Below are positions 24,767-33,785 of a DNA stretch of 64,000 nucleotides, one piece after another. How positions within the stretch are numbered: position 1 is the stretch's first letter; each line of letters begins with the position of its first letter. A model generated the notes under the pieces. That model ran no database searches, was not told where the DNA came from, and worked only from the letters and a program-made list of their open reading frames with translations. The position numbers and the translations under genes are program-made. Source of the stretch: DASXRA01 sp036502575 (lineage in GTDB: Bacteria > Actinomycetota > Actinomycetes > Mycobacteriales > Jatrophihabitantaceae); the NCBI GenBank assembly GCA_036502575.1, contig DASXYL010000060.1, forward strand, positions 42,035 to 106,034, written 5' to 3'.

Positions 24767-26107
24767 ATGACGCACGACAAGACCGAAGAGGGTTTGCGCA
24801 TGTGGGCGTTTGAGACCGACCCCGACTTCCAGGCGAAGCTCGACTGGGCCGACGAGTTCATGCGGACCGAGGTCGAGCCGCTGCAGTACGTGATCAACCA
24901 TCCGCTCGACCTCAACGATCCGGTGCGCCAGGAACTCATCCCGCCGTTGCAGGAGGAGGTACGCCGCCAAGGGCTCTGGGCCTGCCATCTGGGACCCGAA
25001 CTGGGCGGGCCGGGCTTCGGGCAGGTGAAGCTGGCGCTGCTCAACGAGATACTCGGACGCTCCGGCCCGGGCCCGACCGTGGGACCGATCGTTTTCGGGT
25101 GTGCCGCGCCTGACACCGGCAACGCCGAGATCCTTGCGCACTACGGCACCCACGATCAGAAGGCGCAGTACCTCAAGCCGCTCCTCGACGGCACCCTGTT
25201 CTCCGCGTTCTCGATGACCGAGCCACAGGGTGGTTCAGATCCGAAGACGTTCACCACGTCGGCCGTGCTCGACGGTGACTCGTGGGTGATCTCGGGCGAG
25301 AAATGGTTCTCGTCGAACGCCCGCTGGTCCGAAATTCTGATCGTGCTGGCGGTGACCGATCCGGATGCGCCGCCCTTCGAGCGCATGTCGATGTTCGTTG
25401 TCCCGACGACGGCGCCGGGGGTGGAGTTCATCCGCCACGTCGGTGTCTCCGGCTGGGTGGAGGGCGACGGTGGCGGCGATCATGCCTACATCCGCTACAA
25501 CAACGTGCGCATCCCGAAGGAGAACATCCTGGGCGGGCGCGGTCAGGGTTTCTTGGTCGCGCAGACGCGGCTCTCCGGCGGGCGGGTGCATCATGCGATG
25601 CGCAGTGTCGGGCAGATGCAGGCTGCGTTCGACATGATGTGCGAGCGGGTGCAGTCCCGCTTCACGCAGGGCGAGAAGCTGGCCAACAAGCAGCTCGTGC
25701 AGGACATGATCGCCGAGGCGTGGATTCAGATCCAGCAGCTTCGGCTGTTCGTCCTGCAGACCGCCTGGAAGATCGACAAGTACAACGACTACAAGGTGGT
25801 CCGCAAAGACATCTCCGCCTCGAAGATCCTCGCCTCTCGGACCCTTGTGGATTTGGCTTCCAAAGCGCTGCAGATCCATGGCTCGCTGGGCATCTCCGAC
25901 GAGATGCCGTTCGTCTCGATGATCGTGAACGGGTTGCATGTCGGTATTGCGGACGGCCCCACCGAGATCCACAAGGTGACCATCGCACGTGAGCTGCTGC
26001 GCGAGGTCGACGGACACGACGGACTGTTCCCCACCCAGCATATTCCGACCCTTGCCTTGCAGGCCCAGGAGAAGTTCGCCGAGACGCTGGTTCGTCATGG
26101 CCGCTGA
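24767..26107 (+). CDS. Acyl-CoA dehydrogenase (ACAD11-like)
   Basis: 446 aa, FAD-dependent alpha,beta-dehydrogenation of an acyl-CoA. FSMTEPQGGSDPKTF and WVISGEKWFSSNA are the FAD/substrate segments; ALQIHGSLGIS and DGPTEIHKVTIARELL form the C-terminal FAD-binding region. ATG 24767 is chosen over the upstream GTG 24758. It overlaps the CMD-like gene by 11 bp. Long C-terminal helix beyond the core is as in ACAD10/11 types, matching the separately encoded APH protein upstream. Confidence 0.92.
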   Translation: MTHDKTEEGLRMWAFETDPDFQAKLDWADEFMRTEVEPLQYVINHPLDLNDPVRQELIPPLQEEVRRQGLWACHLGPELGGPGFGQVKLALLNEILGRSGPGPTVGPIVFGCAAPDTGNAEILAHYGTHDQKAQYLKPLLDGTLFSAFSMTEPQGGSDPKTFTTSAVLDGDSWVISGEKWFSSNARWSEILIVLAVTDPDAPPFERMSMFVVPTTAPGVEFIRHVGVSGWVEGDGGGDHAYIRYNNVRIPKENILGGRGQGFLVAQTRLSGGRVHHAMRSVGQMQAAFDMMCERVQSRFTQGEKLANKQLVQDMIAEAWIQIQQLRLFVLQTAWKIDKYNDYKVVRKDISASKILASRTLVDLASKALQIHGSLGISDEMPFVSMIVNGLHVGIADGPTEIHKVTIARELLREVDGHDGLFPTQHIPTLALQAQEKFAETLVRHGR

Positions 26108-26483
26108 CGGCGTCACTGGAGGCGGCGCGGCCCGGCGGAGTCGGGCACAGGGAGCGAAGGCCGACAAGCTTCAGTCGGCCCTGGTCTCGCTCGACCCGAC
26201 GCTCGGACGATGGGCCGACGAATACGTCTTCGGCGAGGTATGGGCCGGCGAGGAGCTGGCGTTCGAGGAGCGCATGCTGGTCGCGATTACCGCGTTGGCT
26301 GCGCTGAACCGTCGCAATCAACTGCGCAACTACCTGCACGGCGCGCTGCAGGACGGCATCTCCGAAGCGAAGCTGCGCGAGGTCATGAAGATGATGACGG
26401 TGTACGCCGGCTTCCCGGTCGCGATCGAGGCAATGGCCGAACTCGACCATGTGGTGACGGCACGGCGGGCGACGTCGCGGTGA
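26097..26483 (+). CDS. Carboxymuconolactone decarboxylase (CMD)-like protein
   Basis: 128 aa, a single CMD/AhpD-like helical domain: WADEYVFGEVWAGEELAFEERMLVAITALAALNRRNQLRNYLHGALQDGISEAKLREVMKMMTVYAGFPVAIEAM. No CxxC is present, so a decarboxylase/isomerase rather than a peroxidase role fits. Overlaps both neighbours, so it is expressed with them. Confidence 0.82.
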   Translation: MAADGVTGGGAARRSRAQGAKADKLQSALVSLDPTLGRWADEYVFGEVWAGEELAFEERMLVAITALAALNRRNQLRNYLHGALQDGISEAKLREVMKMMTVYAGFPVAIEAMAELDHVVTARRATSR

Positions 26484-27652
26484 CTGTGGTGGCGGCGGAG
26501 TTGTCGGCTGCGACGCATGCCGCGGAGTTGCGATCCTGGCTGGCCGATCATGCGAGTGAGCTCGCCTCCTTCCGGAACCGGACGCCGGGCGGAATTGATG
26601 CGAACGTTGTGCACGAGCGAACGCTGCTCGCGATGTTGGCCGAGGCGGGTTGGTCGCGTCGAGGCTGGCCCGAGGAGGTCGGGGGGCTTGGCGGGCCGGT
26701 TCTGCTGCGCGCCGTCCTCTACGACGAGCTTGCGGCTTTCGGGCTGGAGATCCCTGAGGCGTACGTGATCCTCGAGACGCTCGGGCCGCTGTTGGTCGCG
26801 TTCGCACCATCGCTGGCAGCGCGTCACCTGCCCGCCTCCCTGGCGGGACGTGAGATCTGGGGGCAGGGATTCTCCGAGCCGGACGCTGGCAGCGATCTTG
26901 CGCACCTGCGCACGCGCGCTGCCGCTCGCGACGACGGCGGCTTCCGGCTCAGTGGGCAGAAGAGCTGGACCACGCTCGGGCAGTTCTCGGAGTTCGCGGC
27001 CGTGCTCGCACGCACCGGCACCGCCGAGGAAGCCCATCGCGGGCTGACGATGCTGTGGGTCGACCTGCGCGCATCGGGTGCCACAGTACGACCGATCACC
27101 GCCTCCAATGGCCGGGACGAGTTCGCCGAGATGTTCTTCGACGAAGTCGATGTACCGGCGGATGGGCTGATCGGCGAGGTCGGCGGCGGCTGGGCGGCCG
27201 CGATGTACCTGCTCCAGTACGAGCGCGGGATGTACGCGTGGCAGCGTCAGGCGGTGCTGAATCGCCGCCTGCGCGAGGCGATCGCTTCGGCGGGCACCTC
27301 GAGCCAGCCGGTCGCGGCGAGCACGCGCATCGCGCTGGGGCGGGCCCTGCACGCGGTGACCGCGCTGCGGGCACGTTCGCGCCGGACTGTCACGCGGTTG
27401 TCAGATGGCGAGAACCCCGGCCCCGAGATCTCGATCGACAAAGCCATGCTCGGTCAGGCCGAACAGCTCGCCTTCGACGCCCTTCGCCAGCTGAATCGGA
27501 CCCGAGCCACACTCGGTGGGGATCCACACGATCAGCAGCTTCGCGAGGAGTGGTTCTACAGCCGCGCGTCGACGATCTTCGGCGGGGCGATCGACGTCCA
27601 GCGCGACGTTGTCGCCGAGCGCGTTCTCGGCCTGCGGCGGAGTGGACGATGA
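26480..27652 (+). CDS. Acyl-CoA dehydrogenase, subunit 1 of a probable heteromer
   Basis: 390 aa. GQGFSEPDAGSDLAHLRTRA and FRLSGQKSWTTLGQFSEFAAVLART give the FAD/acyl-CoA middle domain; RATLGGDPHDQQLREEWFYSRASTIFGGAIDVQRDVVAERVLGL the C-terminal region. GTG 26480 overlaps the CMD stop, and the stop overlaps the ATG of a shorter ACAD gene. This tandem layout matches actinobacterial alpha2beta2 ACADs of steroid side-chain degradation (FadE28/29-like). Confidence 0.88.
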   Translation: MTVVAAELSAATHAAELRSWLADHASELASFRNRTPGGIDANVVHERTLLAMLAEAGWSRRGWPEEVGGLGGPVLLRAVLYDELAAFGLEIPEAYVILETLGPLLVAFAPSLAARHLPASLAGREIWGQGFSEPDAGSDLAHLRTRAAARDDGGFRLSGQKSWTTLGQFSEFAAVLARTGTAEEAHRGLTMLWVDLRASGATVRPITASNGRDEFAEMFFDEVDVPADGLIGEVGGGWAAAMYLLQYERGMYAWQRQAVLNRRLREAIASAGTSSQPVAASTRIALGRALHAVTALRARSRRTVTRLSDGENPGPEISIDKAMLGQAEQLAFDALRQLNRTRATLGGDPHDQQLREEWFYSRASTIFGGAIDVQRDVVAERVLGLRRSGR

Positions 27653-28572
27653 ATCCCGACGAGCTCGAGATGCTCCGAGGCTGGGCCACCGGGCTGTTGT
27701 CGGCGGGTCGTGGCGCGAACCTCGTCGATGAGCTTGAGGAGTCGGAGTTCGGTTCCGAGGTGCTCGCATCGCCCCAGGTCGCGGGGATGCTCTTCGAGCT
27801 GCACGGGTCGCTCTGCGCGGTGTCCCCGCTGCTCGATCGGTATGTGTTGAGGACGGCCGGGCATGTCGTACTCGGCCTCAGCGGTCGAGCCGCTGCTCGG
27901 TTGGACGGAGATCAGGTCGTGCTCGACGGCGTCGCGTTCGGTAGCGACTCATCGTTCGTCGTCGGGCTGGATGACGGAACGAGCGGCGTGCTCACCAGCC
28001 TGTCGGTGTCGCTGCTGGGCCTCCCGCCAGCCGCGGGGTTTGACCCCGCGTCCGGTCTGGTCCGACTGCAGTGCCGTGTCGCCGTAGACGACGTCGAGAC
28101 GATCGACGTTGCTGCGGATGTGCTCACCGCCCGGGCCGCGCGAGCCATCGCTCACCAGCTCGTCGGAGTTGCCGAAGCCGCTCGGACTGTCGCGGTCCGG
28201 CATGTGCAGGAACGGCACCAGTTCGGTCGTCCGATCGGGGCATTCCAGAGTGTCCGTCACCGGCTCGCCGATGCCCTGATCGCCGAAACCGGTGCGCGTG
28301 AGCTTCTCGCGCTTGCCGGTGAGCCGGCCGACCCAGTTGTCGAGAGGCTCGTGCTGAAGGCGACCGCCGGACGAGCTGCTTTGCTTTCGGTGCAGGCCGC
28401 TCAGCAGGTCTGCGGTGCTATGGGGTTCACCGAGGAGTTCGGGCTGCATCGGCTTGTCCGCCGGGCCTACGTCCTGGACGCGTTGCTCGGGTCCAGTGAG
28501 GACGCGGAAGACGACCTGGCTGTGGAGGCACTGGCGCGTGGCGTGGCTCCGCTCGTCTCGATCGGGCTGTAG
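27649..28572 (+). CDS. Acyl-CoA dehydrogenase, short subunit 2
   Basis: 307 aa, shorter than a full ACAD. Only the C-terminal helical domain is obvious (EAARTVAVRHVQERHQFGRPIGAFQSVRHRLADALI; QVCGAMGFTEEFGLHRLVRRAYVLDALLG); the N-terminal and beta domains are compressed. That fits the degenerate partner subunit of heterotetrameric ACADs, where FAD sites form at subunit interfaces. ATG 27649 overlaps the previous stop. Confidence 0.85.
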   Translation: MNPDELEMLRGWATGLLSAGRGANLVDELEESEFGSEVLASPQVAGMLFELHGSLCAVSPLLDRYVLRTAGHVVLGLSGRAAARLDGDQVVLDGVAFGSDSSFVVGLDDGTSGVLTSLSVSLLGLPPAAGFDPASGLVRLQCRVAVDDVETIDVAADVLTARAARAIAHQLVGVAEAARTVAVRHVQERHQFGRPIGAFQSVRHRLADALIAETGARELLALAGEPADPVVERLVLKATAGRAALLSVQAAQQVCGAMGFTEEFGLHRLVRRAYVLDALLGSSEDAEDDLAVEALARGVAPLVSIGL

Positions 28573-28580
28573 GAGGAGAC

Positions 28581-29714
28581 ATGCAGAGCGTTCTCGTGGC
28601 TGGGGTCGGGATCCATCCGTTCGGCCGCTTCGAGTACGGTTACCGCGAATTGGGTGAGTACGCGGCGCGCGCGTGCCTGGCCGATGCGGGTATCGCGCCG
28701 GAAGAGATCGATCATGTATTCGTGGCGAACGTCGGCGCGGAGATGGCCAAGGGCCACAACGTCATGGACCGGATCGCGCGGATCGGTGTCCCGATCATCA
28801 ACGTGGAGGCGGCCTGCGCATCGAGCGGATCAGCGCTCTACCTGGCGGCGAAGTTGATCGAAGGCGGCGGCGCGGACGTTGTGCTCTGCATCGGTGTCGA
28901 GAAGGCACCGAAAGGGTTCATCGCCGGATCCGGCTTCGACGCGTGGCAGATCGAGAATGGGCTGGGCGTCAACCCGATGTACTTCGCGATCCAGGCACAG
29001 GAGCTCATCGACTCGACAGATGTGACGATCGACGACCTGGCTGATGTGTCGGTCAAGAATCATCGGCATGCGGTCGACAATCCGAACGCGATGTTCCGCA
29101 AGCCGGTCAGCCGCGACGAGGTGCTGGCCAGCAAGGGAATCTGCCCGCCGCTGACCCTGCTCATGCTGTGCGCGCCGAACGAGGGGGCGGCTGCGGTGGT
29201 ACTGATGAGTCGCCGCGCAGCAGCGGCGCGCGGGCTGACCGATCTGGTGCAGCTGAGCGGGCTCGGGCTCGTGTCTCGTGGACCGGACGACTGGTTCGTG
29301 CCGGCGCCGTCGTATCAAGCGACGAAGACGAGTCTGACGTCTCGGGCGGTGCGGCTTGCCCTCGATGATGCGGGTGTCGACATCGCCGACATCAGCCTGG
29401 TCGAGTGTCAGGACACCGATGCTGCATCAGAGCTGATCGCCTACGCCGACCTCGGCCTGTGCGCGCCCGGAGACGAGGCAACATTGCTGCGTTCGGGTGC
29501 GACGACGCTCGGCGGACGGATCCCGGTGAACGTGTCAGGCGGGCTGCTGTCGAAGGGTGAGCCGCTTGGCGCGTCCGGGCTGGGTCAGCTGCATGAGCTG
29601 GTTTCGCAATTGCGCGGGCGCTCCGGTGCCCGGCAGGTGGATGATGCGCGGGTCGGACTCGGGCACGTGATGGGTGCCGGTCACAACTCGTGCGTCGTGG
29701 TGGTGAACCGATGA
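28581..29714 (+). CDS. Thiolase-fold lipid-transfer protein (Ltp2/SCP-x type)
   Basis: 377 aa thiolase-superfamily protein. Cys79 in EAACASSGSAL is in the nucleophile position; NVSGGLLSKGEPLGASGLGQLHEL and the C-terminal GHVMGAGHNSCVVV complete the fold. Immediately followed by a DUF35 protein, the arrangement of Ltp2-ChsH2 retro-aldolases that release ketone or propionyl-CoA units from branched or steroid side chains. A true thiolase activity is the alternative. GGAGGAG precedes ATG 28581. Confidence 0.87.
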   Translation: MQSVLVAGVGIHPFGRFEYGYRELGEYAARACLADAGIAPEEIDHVFVANVGAEMAKGHNVMDRIARIGVPIINVEAACASSGSALYLAAKLIEGGGADVVLCIGVEKAPKGFIAGSGFDAWQIENGLGVNPMYFAIQAQELIDSTDVTIDDLADVSVKNHRHAVDNPNAMFRKPVSRDEVLASKGICPPLTLLMLCAPNEGAAAVVLMSRRAAAARGLTDLVQLSGLGLVSRGPDDWFVPAPSYQATKTSLTSRAVRLALDDAGVDIADISLVECQDTDAASELIAYADLGLCAPGDEATLLRSGATTLGGRIPVNVSGGLLSKGEPLGASGLGQLHELVSQLRGRSGARQVDDARVGLGHVMGAGHNSCVVVVNR

Positions 29715-30106
29715 CCGCGCTCGACCCGGTGGTGGATTCGGTGCTCTTCTTGGACGCGCCGGTCGGCGAACGGACTGCACTGCGTGCGTCGCGCTGTGAG
29801 ACCTGCGGGCGGGTGGAGTTTCCGCGACGGACGTCGTGCCCGGCGTGTGGCACTGAGTCTGTGCCGTGCGATCTGTCCGGATCGGCGCGGCTGCGGGTAC
29901 TGACCGCGGTGCTCGCGCCGCCTCCGGGGGCCAAGGTGCCTGCGCCTTATCAAGTCGGAGTCGCAGAGTTCGACGAGGGCGTGTGTGTGATTGGCCTCGT
30001 CGATGGGGATGCGACCAAGGGCGACCAAGTGGTGCCGTTCGTTCACGAGCCCTACGAGGACGGCAGGACCTTCGCGTTCCGTCGCGCCCAAGGAGCCCAC
30101 CTGTGA
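29711..30106 (+). CDS. DUF35 Zn-ribbon/OB-fold protein, partner of thiolase-like enzyme
   Basis: 131 aa. Rubredoxin-like zinc ribbon with Cys29, Cys32, Cys43 and Cys46 (CETC...CPAC), then an OB-fold. Proteins of this type bind Ltp2-like aldolases or MaoC-like hydratases and channel acyl-CoA intermediates. ATG 29711 overlaps the thiolase stop by 4 bp, supporting a complex. Confidence 0.9.
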   Translation: MTALDPVVDSVLFLDAPVGERTALRASRCETCGRVEFPRRTSCPACGTESVPCDLSGSARLRVLTAVLAPPPGAKVPAPYQVGVAEFDEGVCVIGLVDGDATKGDQVVPFVHEPYEDGRTFAFRRAQGAHL

Positions 30107-30556
30107 ACCCCGGTCATGCCGCCGACGTATCGCTCCTCGTGCTGCGGATAGGGCTTGGAATGGTGTTCTTCGCCCACGGGTACAACCACATCGTCAGCGG
30201 TGGACGGATTGCTGAGACGGCTCGCTGGTTCGAGCCTCGGCATGCGACCGGGGTTCACGTGTGGCTCGCGAGTCTCAGCGAGCTCGCCGCCGGTATCAGC
30301 CTCGTACTGTGGTTTCTCACGCCGCTTGGTTGTGCTGCCGCTGTGGGAACCATGATCGTCGCTTGGATAACCAATCATCGTCGCAACGGCTTCTTCATTT
30401 CGTCTCGGCGAGGGCTACGAGTACGTAATGACCTTGGCGCTGGCAGCGATAGGCCTGGCAGGAGTGGGTGCCAGCCGTTGGTCAATTGATCACGCGCTGG
30501 GCTGGTTCCATCCCGCGGGATGGAAGGACTGGGAATCACGCTCATCGCTGGCGTAG
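30103..30556 (+). pseudogene. DoxX-family membrane protein with a frameshift
   Basis: GTG 30103 overlaps the DUF35 stop. The first 100 codons read as DoxX (LVLRIGLGMVFFAHGYNHI; WLASLSELAAGISLVLWFLTPLGCAAAVGTMIVAW). After HRRNGFF the frame fails near 30400; the next frame continues GEGYEYVMTLALAAIGLAG and ends HALGWFHPAGW...SSLA with TAG at 30554-30556, the normal DoxX C-terminus. A +1 shift separates the two halves, so it is a broken gene or a sequencing error. Confidence 0.7.
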
Positions 30557-31229
30557 GAGGGTCCGCTCTGCGGTGTCGGCGAGAGGGCATCGTGACGAGC
30601 GGGTGGCGCGACCGCATAGTCATGCATCGAAGCGTCCCGTGTCAGCCAACCGGATCCGACGTGCGGTCGTTCAGCCGATGGCCTCGCCGGACGTCTCGCG
30701 ATCACCCCCGGCAGCGATCGTGGCGCCGGTCCCGGGCGGCAGGGTGGCTACAACGCCGAAGTCGGCGGCACCCTCTTCTAACCGGTAACGCGGACCTCGG
30801 CGGCCGGCCAACTTCTTGACGATGAGACACGTTCGCTAGAACCACGAGATATGGACAGTCCACCGGCGGCCCTGGGACTCAGCGGGGCAGCATGTCGGTG
30901 ACGGTAGACCGACGTCACGGCCAGCGGCTAGCGTCGAGGCAGGCATCAGCAGCGATGGGATGAGGGCTGGGTGCGGTTTCCGGTGGTGACAACGGAGGTG
31001 ACAGGCGCGGGGATGCCCGCTGCGGCGGTCTCGTAGCCGGCCTCGTGGGCGGAGCGCTCGCGCAGACGGCCGCACGCGTCGCCACCGCCGCGGCGGCTGC
31101 AGGAGCGGTCCAGCAGTTCGGCGCCCTCAGCGCGCTTCACACAGGTCGGGACCGCATTGCCGGGCCACTTATCCGCCCACTGGACGCAGCCACGACCGAC
31201 GACCACGTGGGAGAAGTAGGAGAAGAAAT
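30557..31229. other. 673-bp stretch without a supportable gene
   Basis: Short overlapping frames exist on both strands but none has a recognisable domain, start signal or coherent composition. It marks the boundary between the CoA-ester catabolic block and the CoM/mycofactocin block. The last 30 bp contain the ribosome site for the next gene. Confidence 0.5.
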
Positions 31230-31841
31230 ATGGCAAGGGTGGAGCCACTCGATCGGGCAGGTCTGCCCGACCTCGAAAGCACATTTGCATCGGTCGAGCA
31301 TCACCTAGGCCTGCTCCCCAACAGCACCCTGACGATGGCTCACCGGCCAGAGATCATGCGTCGCTTCGCCGCGCTCAATGAGGCGGTCATGGGCCCGGGC
31401 GAGGTATCGCAGCAGCTCAAGCAGATGGTGGCGGCCGTTGTATCGGCCTCTGCCGGCTGTCGCTACTGCCAGGCCCACACATCACACGTAGCAACCATGC
31501 GAGGCGTGGACGTTGCCAAGGTCGAGGCTGTCTGGGTGTTCGCAAGCGATCCACGATTCACTGCGGCCGAGAAGGCGGCCCTGACGGTCGCGCAAGGCGC
31601 CGGGTTGACGCCGAACCTCGTCACCGACGATTCGATGGATGAGCTTCGGAAGGAGTTTAGCGACGGACAGATCGTCGAAATCGTGGCCGTCATCTCGCTC
31701 TTCGGCTTCCTCAACCGCTGGAATGACACGATGGCGACCGAGCTGGAGGCATCACCGCTTCGTTTCGCTCAGGAGCACCTGGCCCCGGGCGGCTGGACGG
31801 TAGGCGCCCACGGACCGACCACGGTGGTTCCAGGAACCTGA
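31230..31841 (+). CDS. AhpD-like carboxymuconolactone decarboxylase family protein
   Basis: 203 aa. SASAGCRYCQAHTSH carries the redox pair Cys77/Cys80 and the downstream His of AhpD-type alkylhydroperoxidases, so unlike the CMD protein at 26097 this one is likely a thiol peroxidase-type enzyme. AGGAGAAG precedes ATG 31230. Single gene, convergent with the methyltransferase. Confidence 0.85.
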   Translation: MARVEPLDRAGLPDLESTFASVEHHLGLLPNSTLTMAHRPEIMRRFAALNEAVMGPGEVSQQLKQMVAAVVSASAGCRYCQAHTSHVATMRGVDVAKVEAVWVFASDPRFTAAEKAALTVAQGAGLTPNLVTDDSMDELRKEFSDGQIVEIVAVISLFGFLNRWNDTMATELEASPLRFAQEHLAPGGWTVGAHGPTTVVPGT

Positions 31842-31892
31842 CGTTCACTTGTTTCACCGGCCACGGTCGACCAAGCGGATCGAGCCGGAGCG

Positions 31893-32756
31893 TCATCGAG
31901 CATGAGCTTCTGCTTGATCAGCGGATGGCCGCTCGAGCAGCAGCCATCCGCCGTGGCGATCGTGAACCTGGTAGTGCCATCCCGACTGTTCGCCGATGGC
32001 CGCGAGATCTTCGGGTAGGAATGTTCGGATGTGGCCGTACAAGGCGGTGGGACGTGCTTCGTAGGGCACGGCCACCACAACGCGAGACTCGGCGATTCGC
32101 AGTGCTTCGCTAAGGAGCGTGTCGCCGACGCTGCGATCCGTGTGTTCGAGTACATGCAGGAGCGCCACTGCTGAAACTGATCGCGACGGCAGCGGCACGG
32201 TTCGGGGATCAGACCGGACGACGGTGAGCGCGACGCCGATGCGCTTGCTCATTCGCGCCAGCAATCGCACGGTTTCCGGATTGGCGTCGGCGGCGACGGT
32301 TCGAATCTTGGTTCTGGCGAGGAACAGCGCGAGGAAGCCGAAGCTGCAGCCGAGGTCGAGAACACTGGTTTGCCCCTCGAGCAATTCGATGGCGTGCCGG
32401 TGGACTTCGACGTAGCCGGTCCGCGATCCGTCGCTGATCCGATTCATGCTGTTTTCGTAGAACCGGCGCCACGCCCGCTCCGTATCACGATCGGACGTGG
32501 CGACGATGCCGACGAAGGCACTTTGGAAGGTCTCGGCGTCCTTGACGACCGGGGTCAGGCTAACGGCCAGCCGGTCGGCGAGGTCGTCGTCGAGGTGCGT
32601 GGAATCGAAGCCGTGCCGGACGTGTACGCGACCGTCCACACGCGGCACGGCAGAGATCTGCTCGCCGCACCCGACGCGGTCAACGACGACGCGATCATCG
32701 GAATACCGTCCGTTCGCGACCGCGTACTGCGCCTCGAGAGCGGTAAGGGTCGTCAC
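31893..32756 (-). CDS. mftM: SAM methyltransferase resembling mycofactocin oligosaccharide methyltransferase MftM
   Basis: 287 aa, GTG start. Class I SAM motif VLDLGCSFGFLALFLA, acidic AADANPETVRLL. Flanking segments match what I recall of MftM: FVGIVATSDRDTERAWRRFY upstream of the domain and VVVAVPYEARPTALYGHIRTF...YQVHDRHGGWLLLE at the C-terminus. MftM methylates a glucose of the mycofactocin oligoglucan. It is last in the run of minus-strand genes with the CoM operon, 50 bp after the dehalogenase. Identity rests on remembered family features, not a search. Confidence 0.7.
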   Translation of the reverse strand: MTTLTALEAQYAVANGRYSDDRVVVDRVGCGEQISAVPRVDGRVHVRHGFDSTHLDDDLADRLAVSLTPVVKDAETFQSAFVGIVATSDRDTERAWRRFYENSMNRISDGSRTGYVEVHRHAIELLEGQTSVLDLGCSFGFLALFLARTKIRTVAADANPETVRLLARMSKRIGVALTVVRSDPRTVPLPSRSVSAVALLHVLEHTDRSVGDTLLSEALRIAESRVVVAVPYEARPTALYGHIRTFLPEDLAAIGEQSGWHYQVHDRHGGWLLLERPSADQAEAHAR

Positions 32757-32806
32757 GTGGACCTGCGCCGATCGCTACCGAGGATTCCACGGACGCCGCG
32801 ATGGCA

Positions 32807-33724
32807 TCACCATGTCGGCAGGCTCGACCCGACGAAACCGGCGACTAGCTCGCCCAGGGTCTCGCCTGCGTCCTCGGGCATGTTGTGCCCGGCGTCAACC
32901 AGGCGGGCGTGCGGCTGCCCGCTCGCCCCCGGAACGAGCTGTTGAAACATCCCGTCCGCTGCCCCAGCGATCGGGTCCTGCTCGCCGTACACGGTGAGGA
33001 ACGGCATGGCTGAACGGGACAGCACGACGCGCGAGGCGCGGACGGCCTCGGCCGATGGATCGTCCGGGCGCACGGGGATCAAGGCAGGAAAGGCACGGGC
33101 ACCGGCCTTGTATTCGTCGGTCGGATATGGGGCGTCGTAGGCCCGCAACACGTCCGCGGCAAGTGGCGTGGTGCACGCTCCGGCGACGATTGCCGACACG
33201 TCGAACTCTTCGGCGCCGGCCGCGAATGTCTGCCATTCGCGCAGCGCGTCGTTGGGCAGCACGTCGCCGGTCGGGTAGCCGTGGTTGGTCGCCACATACG
33301 CCGCGGCTAGCCCGTTCACTTCGGTGACCAGGCGCAGGCCCAGCAGCCCGCCCCAATCGTGGCCGAGTATGACTGCGCCGCGCAGCTGAAGGGCGGACAC
33401 GAAGTCGGTCAGCCAACGTACGTGGGATTCATAGGTGTAGTCGGTTTGAGCGGTCGGCTTGTCGGACTTGCCGAAGCCGATGAGGTCGGGGACGACGACC
33501 CGCAGGCCCGCGTCCAGGAGCTCCGGAATCGTGCGACGGAACATGAACGACCAGGCCGGTTCGCCATGCAGCAGCAGTACCGGCCGAGCGCTCGGATCGC
33601 CCTCGTCGAGGTAGTGCATACGGAGCTCGCCCAGGTTCGGATCCTGCAGTGTCGTGAAGTGCGGTTTGTAGTTGAACTCCGGGAGATCGTCGAACCGTTC
33701 CTCGGGGGTCTGCAGAATCGTCAT
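32807..33724 (-). CDS. Haloalkane dehalogenase (HLD-I, DhlA/DhmA-like)
   Basis: 305-aa alpha/beta-hydrolase. Oxyanion motif HGEPAWSF at 53-60 (Glu55, Trp58), nucleophile Asp123 in GHDWGG with Trp124 as halide ligand (DhlA: Asp124/Trp125), acid in GEQDP, base His in DAGHN. It would hydrolyse haloalkanes to alcohols. ATG 33724 is favoured: AGGAAGG lies 8 nt before it; ATG 33730 would be only 2 nt from that site. 61 bp downstream of the CoM operon and probably co-transcribed. Confidence 0.85.
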   Translation of the reverse strand: MTILQTPEERFDDLPEFNYKPHFTTLQDPNLGELRMHYLDEGDPSARPVLLLHGEPAWSFMFRRTIPELLDAGLRVVVPDLIGFGKSDKPTAQTDYTYESHVRWLTDFVSALQLRGAVILGHDWGGLLGLRLVTEVNGLAAAYVATNHGYPTGDVLPNDALREWQTFAAGAEEFDVSAIVAGACTTPLAADVLRAYDAPYPTDEYKAGARAFPALIPVRPDDPSAEAVRASRVVLSRSAMPFLTVYGEQDPIAGAADGMFQQLVPGASGQPHARLVDAGHNMPEDAGETLGELVAGFVGSSLPTW

Positions 33725-33785
33725 GCGCATTTCCTTCCTGGGTCGAGAGGCTGGGTATGGTGCGGCGTCGGACGAGCCGCACAGC

